Assembly (NCBI RefSeq): GCF_910594005.1
Contig: NC_057838.1
Location: 30,434,001-30,498,000 of the forward strand
From: Cervus elaphus
Taxonomy: Eukaryota; Chordata; Mammalia; Artiodactyla; Cervidae
Direction of reading: 5' to 3'
DNA: 64,000 nt
Both the position numbers and the translations under genes were made by a program. Positions 1 to 11,382 of this stretch are shown piece by piece; the stretch's first letter is position 1, and every line of letters starts with the position of its first letter. Under the pieces are notes generated by a model. The model was given only the letters and a program-made list of their open reading frames with translations, was not told the origin of the DNA and did no database searches.

Positions 1-19
1 CCCTGTCCTCCTCTGCTGT

Positions 20-425
20 CTGTCCCCTAAGGCTGATCTCTGTGCATCACATCAGTGGGTTCTGCTATGCCCTGGATCCTAGTTGAGTTTGGCCAGTGGA
101 CAGTTCTGGTCCCCTTCCCCCCACAAAAACGGAGGAAGAGCAAAGACTGAGGTCAAGGTCTTTATCCGTCCACTCCTCCCTGTGAGTGTCTTTCAGACCA
201 GGTCTGTACCTCCACCCCCCAGGCTGCTGCCCCCGTAACGGCAGAGCTCTGTGGGACTCCCTCCTCCCGCTCCCTTGGTCCCTCTGGCCTTGGGGCACAT
301 GGCTTCACTGCTGCTAACTCAGGTGCCCGCCGCACCCACTGTGCGTGATTACCCTGTGCTTACACCTTCGTAATCTGCCTCTTGGCAAGTAAACCCTCCA
401 GGGGTGTTGATTGTAAGTGCATCAT
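20..425 (+). repeat. Possible L1M 3'-UTR-like repeat
   Basis: The order of short motifs (a segment reading like 'gaggtcaaggtctttat', a GC-rich middle, then 'cttacaccttcgtaat' and 'aagtaaaccctcc') resembles the 3' untranslated part of an old mammalian L1M family as I remember it. There is no poly(A) tail and no target-site duplication, and divergence is high, so both the family and the ends are uncertain. No coding potential is evident. Confidence 0.3.
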
Positions 426-429
426 CTAC

Positions 430-2058
430 TTCTAGCTGAGACTCAATTGAGAGAACCAATACCTAATAACCATTTTTAATGCAATTGGAACTTTTTAAAA
501 ACTCGTTTTGTTGAAAACAGTATACACATACTTCATAGTGTATTTTAAAATTTTTATTTATTTTTTCCACATTCTATCAAGAACAATTCTTTTGAGATGG
601 ATAGCTACCCATTTAGCCTTGATGAGAAAAATAAGTCCTAAAATATTTATAAGGAATCAAGACAAGTATTCTATTATTCATATTCTTGATTTAAACCATG
701 GCAGAGAGGGCGAGGTGGGATCTTCTCTAACTGCCATTCATAGTGACAGCTTGGGCCCTTGGCCTGTGCAAAATCTCCAGGGATATATGTATTTGTCAAG
801 ATGGGCAGTGCTTTAATTTATTTTTAAAGTTATTTTTTTCAAAATTGTGATAACATAAATTAAAGGCACTTGGAGTTATCCTGTAAGCCAAATAAATTAG
901 TTTTAGTTTTGACGGGCGTAAATCAAACTTCAGTATTTAGGGAGAGAAATGTTCCCCATGGTCATTGATGGGCCCTCACACTGCAGTTTATAAATCAGAG
1001 GTACAATTTGAGAGTAAAACACTTATTATGAAATCGAATGTCAAGAGCTCCTTCTTAAATTTGCTGTAACAATTAATTTCTCAGGTGAGAAAATGCCTCT
1101 TTTTCAATGTTTTATTAACTCTGCCATTCAGCACTCCATTTATAGGAGCAACTCTTCATAATAAGTACGCATTAGGATGACTTTTCACCTCCATTTAAAT
1201 GAAAAGTTTGAGAGGAGAGATCAGTTTCTGTCCGCGGGCTTGAATAGCAATGGAAACTGTATCTTTGCCAGTTGGTGGAGAAGAAGGAAGAAGGGAAAAC
1301 GATGGTGACTGGTTAACTCAGTCCAGGCTGGCTGGTGTGGAGATGGAGACATCCTCCAGCTAATAGTGGGGGCAGAAGGTCATGGGATGCCCTAAGGAAG
1401 GAAATGTGTAAACTGGTATGCAGGCTGCTGGTATCAGGGTCGTGAAAAATGAAAAAGAGAGGGAGATTAGAGATGGAGAGCTCAGGTGGATAGAACAAAG
1501 AGAACAACAGTGAGACCCAGATAAAAGTAGAGACTCCCAGATAGAATGACTGGCCTCGGGGCTTCCCTGGGGCTGGACTTCTTCCTGATTCTAGCCTGGA
1601 CCACACCATAGTGAGCTCCTCCCTCATGAGCTGGCTCAGAAGGACTTCTGTGCTTTGTAACTGTATGACGCTGATTTGAGTCACTGTCGACAGTGTTAGA
1701 GATTTCAGGCACCGTAGACCCCATCTAGCATTTGCTTTCGAGAAAACCTAGTGTAAGAAAAATGAAAATGTTACCTGCTCAAGCTGCCAGAACAGGTTGG
1801 AGGGAAGATGTAGATAGAACTGTTCACTCATCTTCAGGAGGGGCGCACAGGAGTGCAGTGTGTTTTTTGTTGAGGAGGATGATCCCATTTGGGGTAAATC
1901 TGCTTTTCAAGACAGTCCTGCATGTGGATGGAGTAGATAGCTGTCTACATGGCATTTGAGGAGCACTGGGAAGCTTTTATTCCTTCCCTGCTCTCCTCCC
2001 CCCACCCCCACTTTGGGTGCTAACACCTGGATCCTCAGATTCAATGCAAAATTCGATG

Positions 2059-2064
<6 letters not shown>
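430..2064. other. Non-coding stretch, nothing recognised
   Basis: AT-rich up to about 1200, then more balanced in composition. The open frames here are short, overlap on both strands and have no recognisable domain. I see no clear repeat family and no promoter or splice structure that I can support. Confidence 0.5.

Positions 2065-2092
<28 letters not shown>
2065..2092. repeat. (TG)14 microsatellite
   Basis: An uninterrupted run of 14 TG dinucleotides. Runs of this length are usually length-polymorphic in ruminant populations. It lies next to a MIR-like 3' end. Confidence 0.97.
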
Positions 2093-2095
<3 letters not shown>

Positions 2096-2099
2096 TCCT

Positions 2100-2131
2100 T
2101 ACCACAGTGCTTGGTGCATAGTAAGAGCTAA
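2100..2131 (+). repeat. MIR 3'-end fragment
   Basis: The words 'cagtgcttggtgcatagtaa' closely follow the conserved MIR 3' end ('agtgcctggcacatagta'). Only this end survives, directly downstream of the TG repeat. Confidence 0.45.
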
Positions 2132-2399
2132 AAGGATCACACCTACACAAATGGATCAAGCCAGTGTTCTCACTCATCTACTCCTGGCTCCAGAGCTCAC
2201 GCTAGTAGATGATGCTCTTAATGACTCCTGTTAGCTAGGATTGTTAGATTTGGCTTAGAACCACACCTGGAAGACATGATCAGTAGTACAGTGCTGATAC
2301 CATCTCTCCTGATACAAAAGAAAGATATCTATCACACACAAGTTTAGCCCTTCTATAAACCTGGCTACCTATAGAATTTCCTTTAACAAACCTAAACAT

Positions 2400-2446
2400 T
2401 GCAATATTGATATCACCATTTTACAAATGGAAAACCCATGGCTCAT
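2400..2446 (-). repeat. MIR core fragment, antisense
   Basis: The segment 'accattttacaaatgg' followed by 'aaacccatggctca' is the antisense MIR core ('ccattttacagatgaggaaactgaggctca'). It is short and diverged. Confidence 0.5.
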
Positions 2447-2449
2447 ATA

Positions 2450-4633
2450 TTCTGTGCAAGAAGCATTTTGAGAACCGGCAGCACTTGAGGGAGGGGACCA
2501 AGTTAGGGTGAACTTTCAGTGTTTCGTCCAGGACCAGCTCTCCTTGCCTGGAAACTTTCAACTAAAGGGCACTCTCTCCCCTAGCTCTGATTGTAATTCT
2601 TCTCTGTCCAGGCTAAATGTCACCAGTGTGATTAGCACCTGGATCAGGGAAATCACCTCCTTGGGGTGCATCCACCTTTCTCATTCATCTCTGTCTCTGC
2701 AGGTGATGAGACTTGGCAGCTCGAGGTGGGAGAATGGTCCTTGCATAATGAAAGCGGCTCTTATGGATCCAGCAGAGCCTCCAGGTCAACAGAGGTAGGA
2801 AAGAGGTGGATGGGTGACTTCCTGTGGTGCAGTATATAGAATTTATTTGAAAAGTTTTTGCTAGAATTTGGGAAGTGCAAAGCTGTGTTCCTTTTAAGAG
2901 GATGCACTGGTATCTGGGACTTTTCTGCTGCTGACAAACACGGTGGTGCTGACTTGGGAGGCGGGCAGCTGCTGGGTGTTAGCTGGGAGTTGATCCAGGC
3001 TGACAGCCACCAACTCTTGGAAGGGGCTATCTTTTCATGAAACGGCCCTTTAAGAAACTATGAGGACTGAATGCCTAAATTTTCTAAGCTTTTTGGCAGT
3101 TCTGAAACTGAAACATGTTTTTAAAGCTTTAAGATATTTATTTCGATCAAAGTATTTTTAGTCACATGTGAAGTTCCCTTCAGAGAAATCCGTTCCTAGT
3201 TTGAATTTGTATGCATAGCCCACTTTAGACTTTAAGAACTTAAATCTGAAATAAAATTTTTGGTTGCCATCTCATGTGTCAAAGGCCTAAGTTCTATAAT
3301 ATACTCATTTTTTAAAAAAGCAAAGTTTCACCTAAATTAGAATCTATATTATGTTTTTTTTCATAATACACATTAAGTATGGCTTTGGAATTTATACATA
3401 GTATATCTACCCAGAATCATAACATCAGTGTGGATATTAGAGGCTTATGGTCGTACCTTTGGAACTGTTAAGACAGTAAAGTAAAATTGCTGCATTTTAA
3501 GTAATAGGTTACTTTTAAGGGGAAAAATTTTTTTTTCTGAGACATTTTTCCCCTAGAAAAAGTTATTTGCAAAATTACAACTAACTTTGCCTGATAGAAT
3601 TAATTCCTTCATGTTTTTATTGAAGTGGTTCCATATAAAGCAGTTCACTGCTCTATGTGTTACATTTTTGGCAAATATAAATACCTACTTGGGCATTTTT
3701 GGGCTGATTTCATTATAGTATCAGAACTTGTCTGATATTACAGATATCCTTTTACCTAAGCAGTTTGACCCTTCTCTCCTGGTTGCTAATCATTAATTTT
3801 GATTTCTTGATATCAAGCAAAAGAATGAAATAACATCTCTGTGATATTAACAGTATAGATTCATTTTAGTAGGTTGGTTTAATTCTCTTTTAAGTTTCTT
3901 TGTCTTGCCAACATGACCTTCTTTTCAGCCTGCTGTTATCTGAAAAATAGCCTTTGTTATCCTTTGGAACTTTTCCAGTTTGTTTGCCCTCTAATATTGT
4001 TATCATTGTTAGAAGTATATGCAATTTTGTTTTTTTGGGGGGAGGGGGTTGGGGGAAGTCTCAGTGTACTTGGCAAATCAGAATAACAATTGTTAATCAT
4101 TATTGTGTGCTGAGCAGATAACAGCTCTTTAAAAAGAGCATAGGTTTGTCCTCCATTGACAATAATTTAAGGGCTAGATTTTATTCATCATTTCATGGCA
4201 GCATCTGAGGCTGAAGCTTGATTTGAACCTCAGATAAGAGATGAGAAGAAATGCACGTGGGGAGAAGTGTGCAGATTCAGTAAAACCTGACACTTTGTCC
4301 TCACCTGTGTCGTGGGTGGTGCCTGTCCCCCTGCCCCACCCCCACCCTGGTTGGCTGTGGGCCTGGTGAACTGAAAGGTTGGAGAGATATACCCATGGGT
4401 GGTGCTCTATTTTGTAGCCACACAAACTTTTCTACAAAGTCTTTGGAGGATATTCACAATATGAACATGTCCTTTCCAAGAGGGGAAGTCAAATATCAAC
4501 TTCCTTGCTGCTCAGTAGAGTCCTGTGACAGCCTCAGTAAATAAGATGCAAACACAGGTGGGACCTTGATGTAAAGTGGCAGGAGGAAGCAAGCTGGGCA
4601 CGCAGTCCATTTTCTGGGGAGTACTGTGGTGGA
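2450..4633. other. Non-coding stretch, nothing recognised
   Basis: From about 3050 the sequence is strongly AT-rich with many short homopolymer runs. A G-rich run lies near 4035-4055. I see no recognisable repeat and no open frame longer than about 100 codons. Confidence 0.5.
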
Positions 4634-4970
4634 GGGGTGCCCCTGGTAGCTCAGCTGGTAAAGAATCTGCCTGCAATAGAGGAGACCTCGGTTCAATTCC
4701 TGGGTCGGGAAGATCCCCTGGAGGAGGGAATAGGCTTCCCACTGCAGTATTCATGGGCTTCCCTGGGGCTCAGACAGTTAAGAGTCTGCTGCATTGCGGG
4801 AGACCTTGGTTCAATCCCTGGGTTGGGAAGATCCCCTGGAGGAGGCCATGGCACCCCACTCCGGTATTCTTGCCTGGAGAATCCCATGGACAGAGGAGCC
4901 GGGCGGGCTACAGTCCATGGAGTTACAAAGAGTTGTACATGCCTGAGCGATTAAGCACAGCACAACACAC
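4634..4970 (+). mobile_element. Dimeric BOV-A2-type SINE
   Basis: Two consecutive tRNA-Glu/BovA units lie head to tail. The first (about 4634-4754) starts with 'cccctggtagctcagctgg' and has a B-box-like 'ggttcaattcc', then ends abruptly at 'gcagtattcatg'. The second (about 4755-4970) starts with 'ggcttccctggggctcag' and runs through 'tacagtccatgg' to a tail resembling 'gactgagcgatt'. This two-unit layout is the BOV-A2 architecture of ruminants. BOV-A2 elements are transcribed by RNA polymerase III and mobilised by BovB machinery through the shared 3' end (family knowledge). Several CpG-type changes suggest moderate age. The overlapping open frames are a by-product of the repeat. Confidence 0.92.
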
Positions 4971-5104
4971 AGTAAGGGAGGATTCCTGGTGCTCAGATCC
5001 AACCAGTGGACAAGATGCCGTGAGTGTATGTCCCAGAGGCAGTGGGTCCACCCTAGGGCAGTTCTGAAGTGAGGTGTAGAGTTCCTGCTTGCCTCATAGC
5101 TGCC

Positions 5105-5612
5105 CTCTTGAATATAGTTTTTTAAACTTATTTTAAAATTTAGATTGTGCAGTATGATTTTATTTTTAAGGTGTGTAGTCTCATGTTTTGACATACATTT
5201 ATGTGAAATGATTACCACCATCAGGTTAATTAACATACCAATCACATCACAGTTACCTATTTGTGAAGGGACCAACACTTAAGATCTTCTCTCTTAGCAG
5301 ATTTTGCGTGTACAATTCATTATTAACTACAGTCACCATGATGTACATTAGACCCCTGGAACTTTTTTTATCTTAAACTTGAAAGTTTGTACGCTTTGAC
5401 CAACCTCTTCCCTTTCCCTGACTGTTGAGCTCCTGACAACTACCATTCTCCTCTCTGGCTGTATGAGTTAGACTTCTTGAGATTCAGATTGTAAAGCATT
5501 TGCCTTTGTCTGTCTGGCTTTATTTCGCTTTGCATAGTGTCCTCCAGGGTCATCCGTGTTGTCACAAACTGCAGGATATCCTCCTTTTTTATGGCTTTCT
5601 TACGGGAAAACA
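5105..5612 (-). mobile_element. L1M 3' region, antisense
   Basis: The sequence contains the antisense hallmarks of old L1 3' regions in order: 'gattaccaccatcaggttaa', 'atgtacattagacccctgga', 'gacaactaccattctcctct' and 'gtcctccagggtcatccgtg'. It is diverged, with small indels. No ORF survives, since this is the non-coding end. Confidence 0.75.
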
Positions 5613-5614
5613 CA

Positions 5615-6632
5615 TAAAGGAATTGCTGTGAGAAGAATCTAAACAGTCTTCTGTAGAGTTTTACCCAATGATGAACTTGGACTTATGTCTAGTTAATTAT
5701 GATAATTACAACACAGTCTTCTCACATGGGACAGGCAAAGTCTTTTACCCCAAGAGAGGTGGTGAGAAGCCCGTCCCTGGCTCTGACTCTGGGCTATGTG
5801 GGGTCATTCATTGATTAGGCTCTGCCTTTGCTTTGGCGTGCTTTCATGCTGGTGGCCATCTCCTTCTAGAAACAGGCTGATCATAGGAAGGCAATTTGAG
5901 GGCTGTGTCTCCGGATGGTTGAGTTTTCTGAGATATGTGGCTTTCTGCCCCTTAACTGATACCATCAGTATTTCTGAAGTTGTGTTTTCTGGTTCTGCCC
6001 TTGGGTCTTGCTCCAGCTCTGCTATTTTGAGTCCTCTGCTTGAGAAGCACATCTGCTCTGGGTTGTCGGGAAAACCGTGGAGTAGCAGTGACCACACTCT
6101 GTGTCCCAGTGCTCTGTTGTACCGGCTCCTGTATCTCCTGTTCTTCGTGGTAGGCTGTGGTGACCTGAGCTGCCCTTGGATTCTCTTCCAAAGCCACTTT
6201 TTAAAAGTTGTCTGCATTACATAGAGTCTGAGCTTCTTGAAGGCAGGAACCCTGCCTTGGCTGCTTCTTTGGCCTCAATCTCAAAAATAGCACTGGACAC
6301 ATTTCCATCACTGAGTCAGGCGTCAGAGCCCTGGTGCTCTGAGAGACCTCAGTCTTGGCTGCATGGACCCAGAGATATTAACACTGACTATCTCTCTGCT
6401 CTTACTTACCCCCAGGTCTGACTGACCAAACCTATCCATTTGGTCTCCAAGTGAGACCTGGTCTTATCTTCCAGTGTCCTATCTGTGACCTTTTATAAAT
6501 CCCTTCATGATCCCTTTTCCTAAGACTTATTAGGATATTTAGGTTCCTCCTTTGACTTCTTAGGGCATGAGCTTGTTTTAGCTCCTAAGGAACACAACTC
6601 CTTTTTCTGTGACTTTTAACCTTTCTTTCTTA
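5615..6632. other. Non-coding stretch with a weak L2-like trace
   Basis: Mostly unrecognised. Around 6225-6305, 'gagcttcttgaaggcagga' followed by 'ctgccttggctgc' resembles the L2 3' end, but the match is too short to separate as its own element. Long overlapping frames on both strands at 5796-6224 (142 and 137 codons) have no domain I recognise and look like chance frames. Confidence 0.45.
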
Positions 6633-6668
6633 AAAAAACAAAACAAACAAACAAACAAACAAAAAACA
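6633..6668. repeat. (CAAA)n simple repeat
   Basis: An A-rich tract with repeated 'acaaacaaacaaacaaac' units. It has the composition of a retroposon tail, but no SINE or LINE 3' end precedes it on either strand. Confidence 0.85.
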
Positions 6669-6904
6669 AATCCCATTTCTTCCACAGTTGCTGGGAAGTG
6701 GACAAAATTGTTCTTGTAAGTCAATTAAAGTGGCAGTGTGCATTTTAAACTGCTGTGGTCCTGGAAATAGATTACATAAACAAAAGGCATTGGAACCCTT
6801 TAAATTGTGTCTGTCCCTAGTGAGTAGGTTACATCTGTATAAAACACAAATAATTGAGTGAATTGTAAAATGCATAATATTTTGATTCCATAATTACAAG
6901 TATC

Positions 6905-7578
6905 TAAATGTTCAGGAATACATCCAAACCAGAAAGCAAAGAGGAACTGAAGAGCCTCTTGATGAACGTGAAAGAAGAGAGTGAAAAAGCTGGCTTAAAA
7001 CCCAACTTTCAAAAAAGTGACTGCAGCCATGATATTGAAAGACCCTTTCTCCCTGGAAGAAAAGTTATGACAAACCTAGACAGCATATTAAAAAGCAGAG
7101 ACATTACTTTACCAACAAATGTCCATATAGTCAAAGCTATGGTTTTTCTAGTAGTCGTGTATGGATGTGAGAGTTGAACCATTAAGAAGGTTGAGCGCCG
7201 AAGAATTGATGCTTTTCAACTGTGGTGTTGTAGGACTCTTGAGAGTCCCTTGAACTGCAAGGAGATCAAACCAGTCTATTCCAATCAGTCCTGAATATTC
7301 ATTGGAAGGACTGATGCTGAAGCTGAAGCTGAAACTCCAATACTTTGGCCACATGATGTGAAGCGCCAACTCATCAGAAAAGATCCTGATACTGGGAAAG
7401 ATTGAAGGCAGGAGGAGAAGGGAATAACAGAGGATGAGATGGTTGGATGGCATCACTGACTCAATGGCCATGAGTTTGAGCAGGCTTCGTGATGGACAGG
7501 AAAGCCTAGTGTGCTGCAGTCCACGGAGTCACAAAGAGTTGGACATGAATGAGCAGCTGAGCAACAACAGCAAAAGAA
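6905..7578 (+). mobile_element. Decayed BovB (RTE) LINE, 3' portion
   Basis: Sense BovB from inside the ORF2 C-terminal part to the 3' end. Readable blocks include KEELKSLLMNVKEESEKAGLK, then RKVMTNLDSILKSRDITLPT, then MVFLVVVYGCES, followed by the non-LTR C-terminal region and the conserved 3' end ('gatgagatggttggatggca' through 'cacaaagagttggacatgaa'). Compared with the better copy at 12.95-14.72 kb, about 110 bp is missing at about 7015, between 'ccaactttcaaaaaagtg' and 'actgcagccatg'. Stops and frameshifts make it non-functional. The tail is a short CAACAACAGC-type repeat, as usual for this family. The reverse-transcriptase fingers and palm are absent, so this is a 5'-truncated insertion. 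Confidence 0.93.
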
Positions 7579-7599
7579 TGTGAAACTGAGGGTCACAAA

Positions 7600-8412
7600 C
7601 GGGCTTAAAACTCATGTCGTGTATCAGACAACAGACTTCTATCCAGGATATATAAAGAGTTTGTACAAGTTTATAATAGGAAGCAAAGTACCCGAGTAAA
7701 CATGGGCTAATATTTGAATAGACACTTCAAAAATGAAATATATCCATTGGCAATAAGAACATGAAGGTATGTTTAGGGTAATTATTCATTAGAGAAATAG
7801 AAATTACAGTGTAATGATAATGCTACATACCTATTATGGCTAAAGTGAAAAAGACTGACCATACCAAGTCTTGGTGAAGATGGGGTAGAACCAGAACTCT
7901 CATAAACTGTTGAGGGAATATACAATGGTTAAGGCACTTTAGTAAATGCTTATTGGTGCTTTTTTAAAGAGTTAAACATATAGCTACCGTATGAACCAGC
8001 CATCCCACTCTTAGGTAATTACCCATGAAAAATAAAAACATGTCCTTATAAAGACTTGTACCTACATTTCCACGGCAACTTTATTTCTAGTGGCCAGATA
8101 GAAATGACCCAGGTATCCATGCATAGGCAATGGTTTAGTCACATAATGGAAAACTAAGCAGCAATAAAAAGGAATCAATTATTGATATGGCAACTGGGAT
8201 GAATCTCTAGGTCGTGAGAAAGGCTAGGTCAAGAAAAGAGCACGTAGTGTATGATTTCATTTCTATAAAATTCTAGAAAATGCAAGCGCATGCATAAAAA
8301 TGGAAAGCAGATCAGTGGTTGCCTGGGGACATGGAGGGAGGAAGGGATGAACTGCAGACGGGCACAGGATGCTTTTGCTAATCGGGCTTTGGTCCAGATT
8401 ACATGCAGTACC
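7600..8412 (+). mobile_element. Old L1 ORF2 end plus 3'UTR
   Basis: Sense L1 sequence recognisable from 'aacagacttctatccaggat', 'ttcatagagaaatagaaatt'-like text, 'gggagttcatacaatggtta'-like text, 'accagccatcccactcttag', 'taatggaaaactaagcagca' and 'atcagtggttgcctggggac'. This covers the end of ORF2 and the start of the 3' untranslated region. It directly follows the BovB copy. No intact frame remains. Confidence 0.75.
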
Positions 8413-8981
8413 TTTTCCCCCTACATTCCTGATATTTGAAAATGTGCTTCCATTTTGTATTTCCTGTCTACATTATTCCTACGTAAGAAAATTGCTTGAA
8501 TGTTTGCCTTTCCTGCATAGTTCCTGAGTCATTTTTTGTCATCCATCATTAACGATTATTTCACAGTTATTGAGACTCTTCTATACTTTGGATGGACTAT
8601 ATATATCCATCCACTCTGGACATACCTTTTCTTCCCCCTTTTAACTTACCCAGAAATTCAATAAAAATGATGCCGTGAAGAAAAACAGCTTTGTGTGCCT
8701 GAGAGGAGTCACCCAGTAAAATTATAGCTTTAATTTTCAGCCTGACCTTTCTTGTAATTTGTTTGAAATTTCATGATTTCCAAAGAAATAGACTGTTTTC
8801 TTTGAGGAATGCATCATCCCTTTCTCCATGGGAGGTTTGGAAAACCAGAACTCTGAGTCTAATCTAATGGCAGTAGCAACCTCGCTGTTTGCTGTCTTAT
8901 TTCTGTGCCCACAAAGAATGGTCATCCTCATGACCAAAGTTACCTCGTGGTTTTTCTCTGAATTTGAAGAAGTCATGGCAT
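8413..8981. other. Non-coding stretch, nothing recognised
   Basis: AT-rich sequence between the L1 relic and a MER20-like element. Short frames on both strands at 8737-9010 overlap one another and show no domain. Confidence 0.5.
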
Positions 8982-9120
8982 GGGTCAGTGTCTCTCAAAC
9001 TTTAACATGACACAAATCACATGAAGCTCTTTTTAAAAGGTGGGTTCTAGTTCAGCAGGTCCGGTGTGGAGTCTGAGATGATTTATTTACTTCCAAGAAG
9101 CTTATGAGTGATGCTTATGG
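8982..9120 (+). mobile_element. MER20-like hAT-Charlie fragment
   Basis: It begins 'cagtgtctctcaaacttta', the typical start of MER20-type non-autonomous hAT elements ('cagtggttctcaaacttta'). It continues through 'acaaatcacatgaagctc' and 'ttctagttcagcaggtcc', and fades near 9118. The right terminus is missing, so no 8-bp target duplication can be checked. Confidence 0.6.
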
Positions 9121-9604
9121 ATAGAGAAAAAGAAGATTGGGAGGAAACACTTCATTGGCTGACTAAATTTGAGAATGAGTTAACTGAATAACTGAATTAA
9201 CTAATAGCATCCTCTCATGTTGCTCACCTGCTGTGATGACAGAACAGCATATTTTCCCCATGTAATTAATAAGACAGTGTATAAGGAATTTTGCTAAATC
9301 ACTCTGCAGGTGGTATTTGGTCTATAAGTTTGGGTTTGCCCCATTCCATGTATAGGAACAATTCTTTAAACTGTTTTACCTAGTCATTTACTGATTCATT
9401 CATTCTTCCAAATGTGCATGTGAATCTATTATGTACCTTCATAGAAATGATAGTACTACATGGAAGAAGTACATTGATTATTTTATTACCGTTGTTACAA
9501 GTGTTAGAAGGAGCAGATCACAGTGAGTTCAATACTTGGAAGGAAAGGGTACTTGACATAGTCTTGGGATCAGTGGAGGTTTCTCTGGGAATGAAATGAT
9601 GTTT
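9121..9604. other. Non-coding stretch, nothing recognised
   Basis: Balanced to AT-rich sequence with no open frame above about 60 codons and no repeat I recognise with confidence. Confidence 0.45.
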
Positions 9605-10470
9605 AAGTTAAAATCTGGAGTGAGCAGGAAGAGGCATGTAGGTATTGGGAACAGTATATGCAAAGGCTATGAAACTGGACAATAGATGGCTGAGGAAGTA
9701 AAACGCCAGTTTTGTTGAACAGCAGACAGTGGGCAGGTACCTGATCAGCCATGACCAGTTTAAGAATTTTGGATTTAGTCTAACAGCAATCAAGAGGATT
9801 TCACACAGAGGAGCAATATTATTAGATTTGTGTTTTAATAGATTACTCAGGCTGCAATATGGAGAATGGATTGAAAAGGGGTAAAGATGGAAAATGGTGT
9901 TTGCAGTGTTCCAGGAAAAGGAAAATGTTCGCTTGGACTTCAGTGGTTGTAGTAGATGTGGAGAGCTTTGGCGGGGTCCTATCGATGCTTAGGAAGTAGA
10001 ACCAATGGTTCTTGACATTAATTGGGATGTTGTGGACAAAAAAGGAGGAAGATTGTCCTTGAAGCTTCTGGTTTGTAACAGTTGGTGGGGCTATTCCTAG
10101 AGACAGAGGACTTTGGAGAAAAATGAGTTGAGAATTAGATCAAGAGTTTAATTTTAGATGTGTTGATTTTGAGGTATTTGTGGTATATGGGGAAATGTCA
10201 CATAGACAACTGGGCATGTTGTTCTTCAGCTCAGAGGAAAGACATGAGCTGGATACATAAATTTGTAAGTTACTGGCATAATGATGGTCATATGGGAGCC
10301 AGGAGACAGAGTATGAAGCCAGGAGAAGAGGTTGTAGAGATATCCTTAGGGATATCAAAATGGAAAGGAGTGTTAGTGAACAGAGGAAGCAAAGAAGGTA
10401 AGGGGAAAACCACAAGAGTACAGAGTCGTGAAAGACAAGGATAGGACAGAGGTCGACTCTGCTGAATGCA
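9605..10470 (-). mobile_element. L2 LINE, antisense, internal to 3' region
   Basis: Antisense L2 text can be followed in order: 'agcaggaagaggcatgtag'..'gcaaaggctatg', then 'gatttgtgttttaatagatt', 'gcaatatggagaatggattg', 'ggttgtagtagatgtggag', 'ttgattttgaggtatttg', 'gacaactgggcatgttg' and 'aaatttgtaagttactggca'. The last block corresponds on the coding strand to the region around the L2 reverse-transcriptase YADD motif. Divergence is high, as expected for an L2 inserted before the eutherian radiation. The minus-strand open frames at 10140-10562 are relics or chance frames and are not a gene. Confidence 0.75.
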
Positions 10471-11009
10471 GGTGAGATGATCAGGAAGCTGAGCAATGAC
10501 ACTTGTCTGTTTATTGAGTAACAGGAAATGCATGAATAAACTTGGCAATAGTCAGCTGGCACAACAGAGATGGAAACCAGATCACAGTGGGTTCTTGAGG
10601 GACATGAAGATGGAAAAGGCTAATGAGAATAAGAATATAGTTTCCAGGAACTCACAGTTACTGTTTGTGCAGAAGCAAGCCTGATGTGTGTGGTAGTAGG
10701 AACAGATCTGCGTGAGCTGAAAGAATGTTTACAGATAGACATTGTCAAAGAGTAGACACAGTCTTTACCAGTGTAATTAGGAGTTAAGTTGAATTAGTTC
10801 AGATGCCAAGAATTCATAATTTGGATAGTGGCTTTGCACAGAATTACCTATAATTTTGTTATGAAATAAGGATGAATGATATTTGTGTTTGTTTAAATAA
10901 TATTAATTGGGATAGTTGCCGTATTGAGAAGGAAACAGTTTCCATATGTCTTTTCATAAAACTATTGATTTGATGATGACCTATCTTTCCCATTTCTGTT
11001 GGATACGAA
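10471..11009. other. Non-coding stretch, nothing recognised
   Basis: Sequence between the antisense L2 and the L2 3'-end fragment. It may hold further degraded L2, but I see no distinct block. Confidence 0.4.
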
Positions 11010-11115
11010 GTTCCATACAGGCAAAATTCTGCATGTTCTCTCCTATTGCATCTTTATCACTCAGTACAGCATCTGGTACAAGGAAGAGGTTCAAGTACTG
11101 TTTGTTGAATGAATG
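11010..11115 (+). repeat. L2 3'-end fragment
   Basis: 'cactcagtacagcatctggt', then 'aggttcaagtactgtttgtt' and 'gaatgaatgg' match the L2 3' end ('agtgcctggcacatagtagg'..'ttgttgaatgaatg'). Confidence 0.6.
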
Positions 11116-11163
11116 GATGCTAGGTATTTCTCTCTGATCCTTGGAGTTTGTCCACACTCAGAA

Positions 11164-11382
11164 GAAGCACGGTGGTGCTCGTGGCAAAGAACCCACTTGC
11201 CAGTGCAGGAGACATAAGAGATGCAAGTTCAATCCCTGGGTCAGGAAGATGCCAAAGAGTTGGGCATAGCACCCCACTCCAGTATCTCGCCTAGAGAATC
11301 CCGTGCATGGAGGAACCTGGCAGGCTGCAGTCCACAGGGTCATAAAAGTCAAACACAACTGAAACGGGTTAGCACTCATGTA
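11164..11382 (+). mobile_element. Bov-tA SINE
   Basis: The tRNA-Glu-like head is 'gtggcaaagaacccacttgc' with the extended 'gagacataagagatgcaag' variant. A B-box-like 'gttcaatccctggg' follows, then the BovA body ('ccccactccagtatc', 'ggaacctggcaggctgcag') and the end 'caaacacaactgaaacgggt'. The head belongs to the subgroup with the 'ataagagatgc' insertion. It is diverged and no clear target duplication is visible. Confidence 0.88.

Noticed and set aside
4576..5067. A 163-codon frame over the BOV-A2 SINE
   Set aside because: It reads through the SINE. The composition and motifs are those of the repeat, not of a protein.
5796..6224. 142- and 137-codon frames facing each other on opposite strands
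   Set aside because: Mirror-image frames in moderately GC sequence usually come from one shared lack of stops. Neither has a recognisable protein motif.
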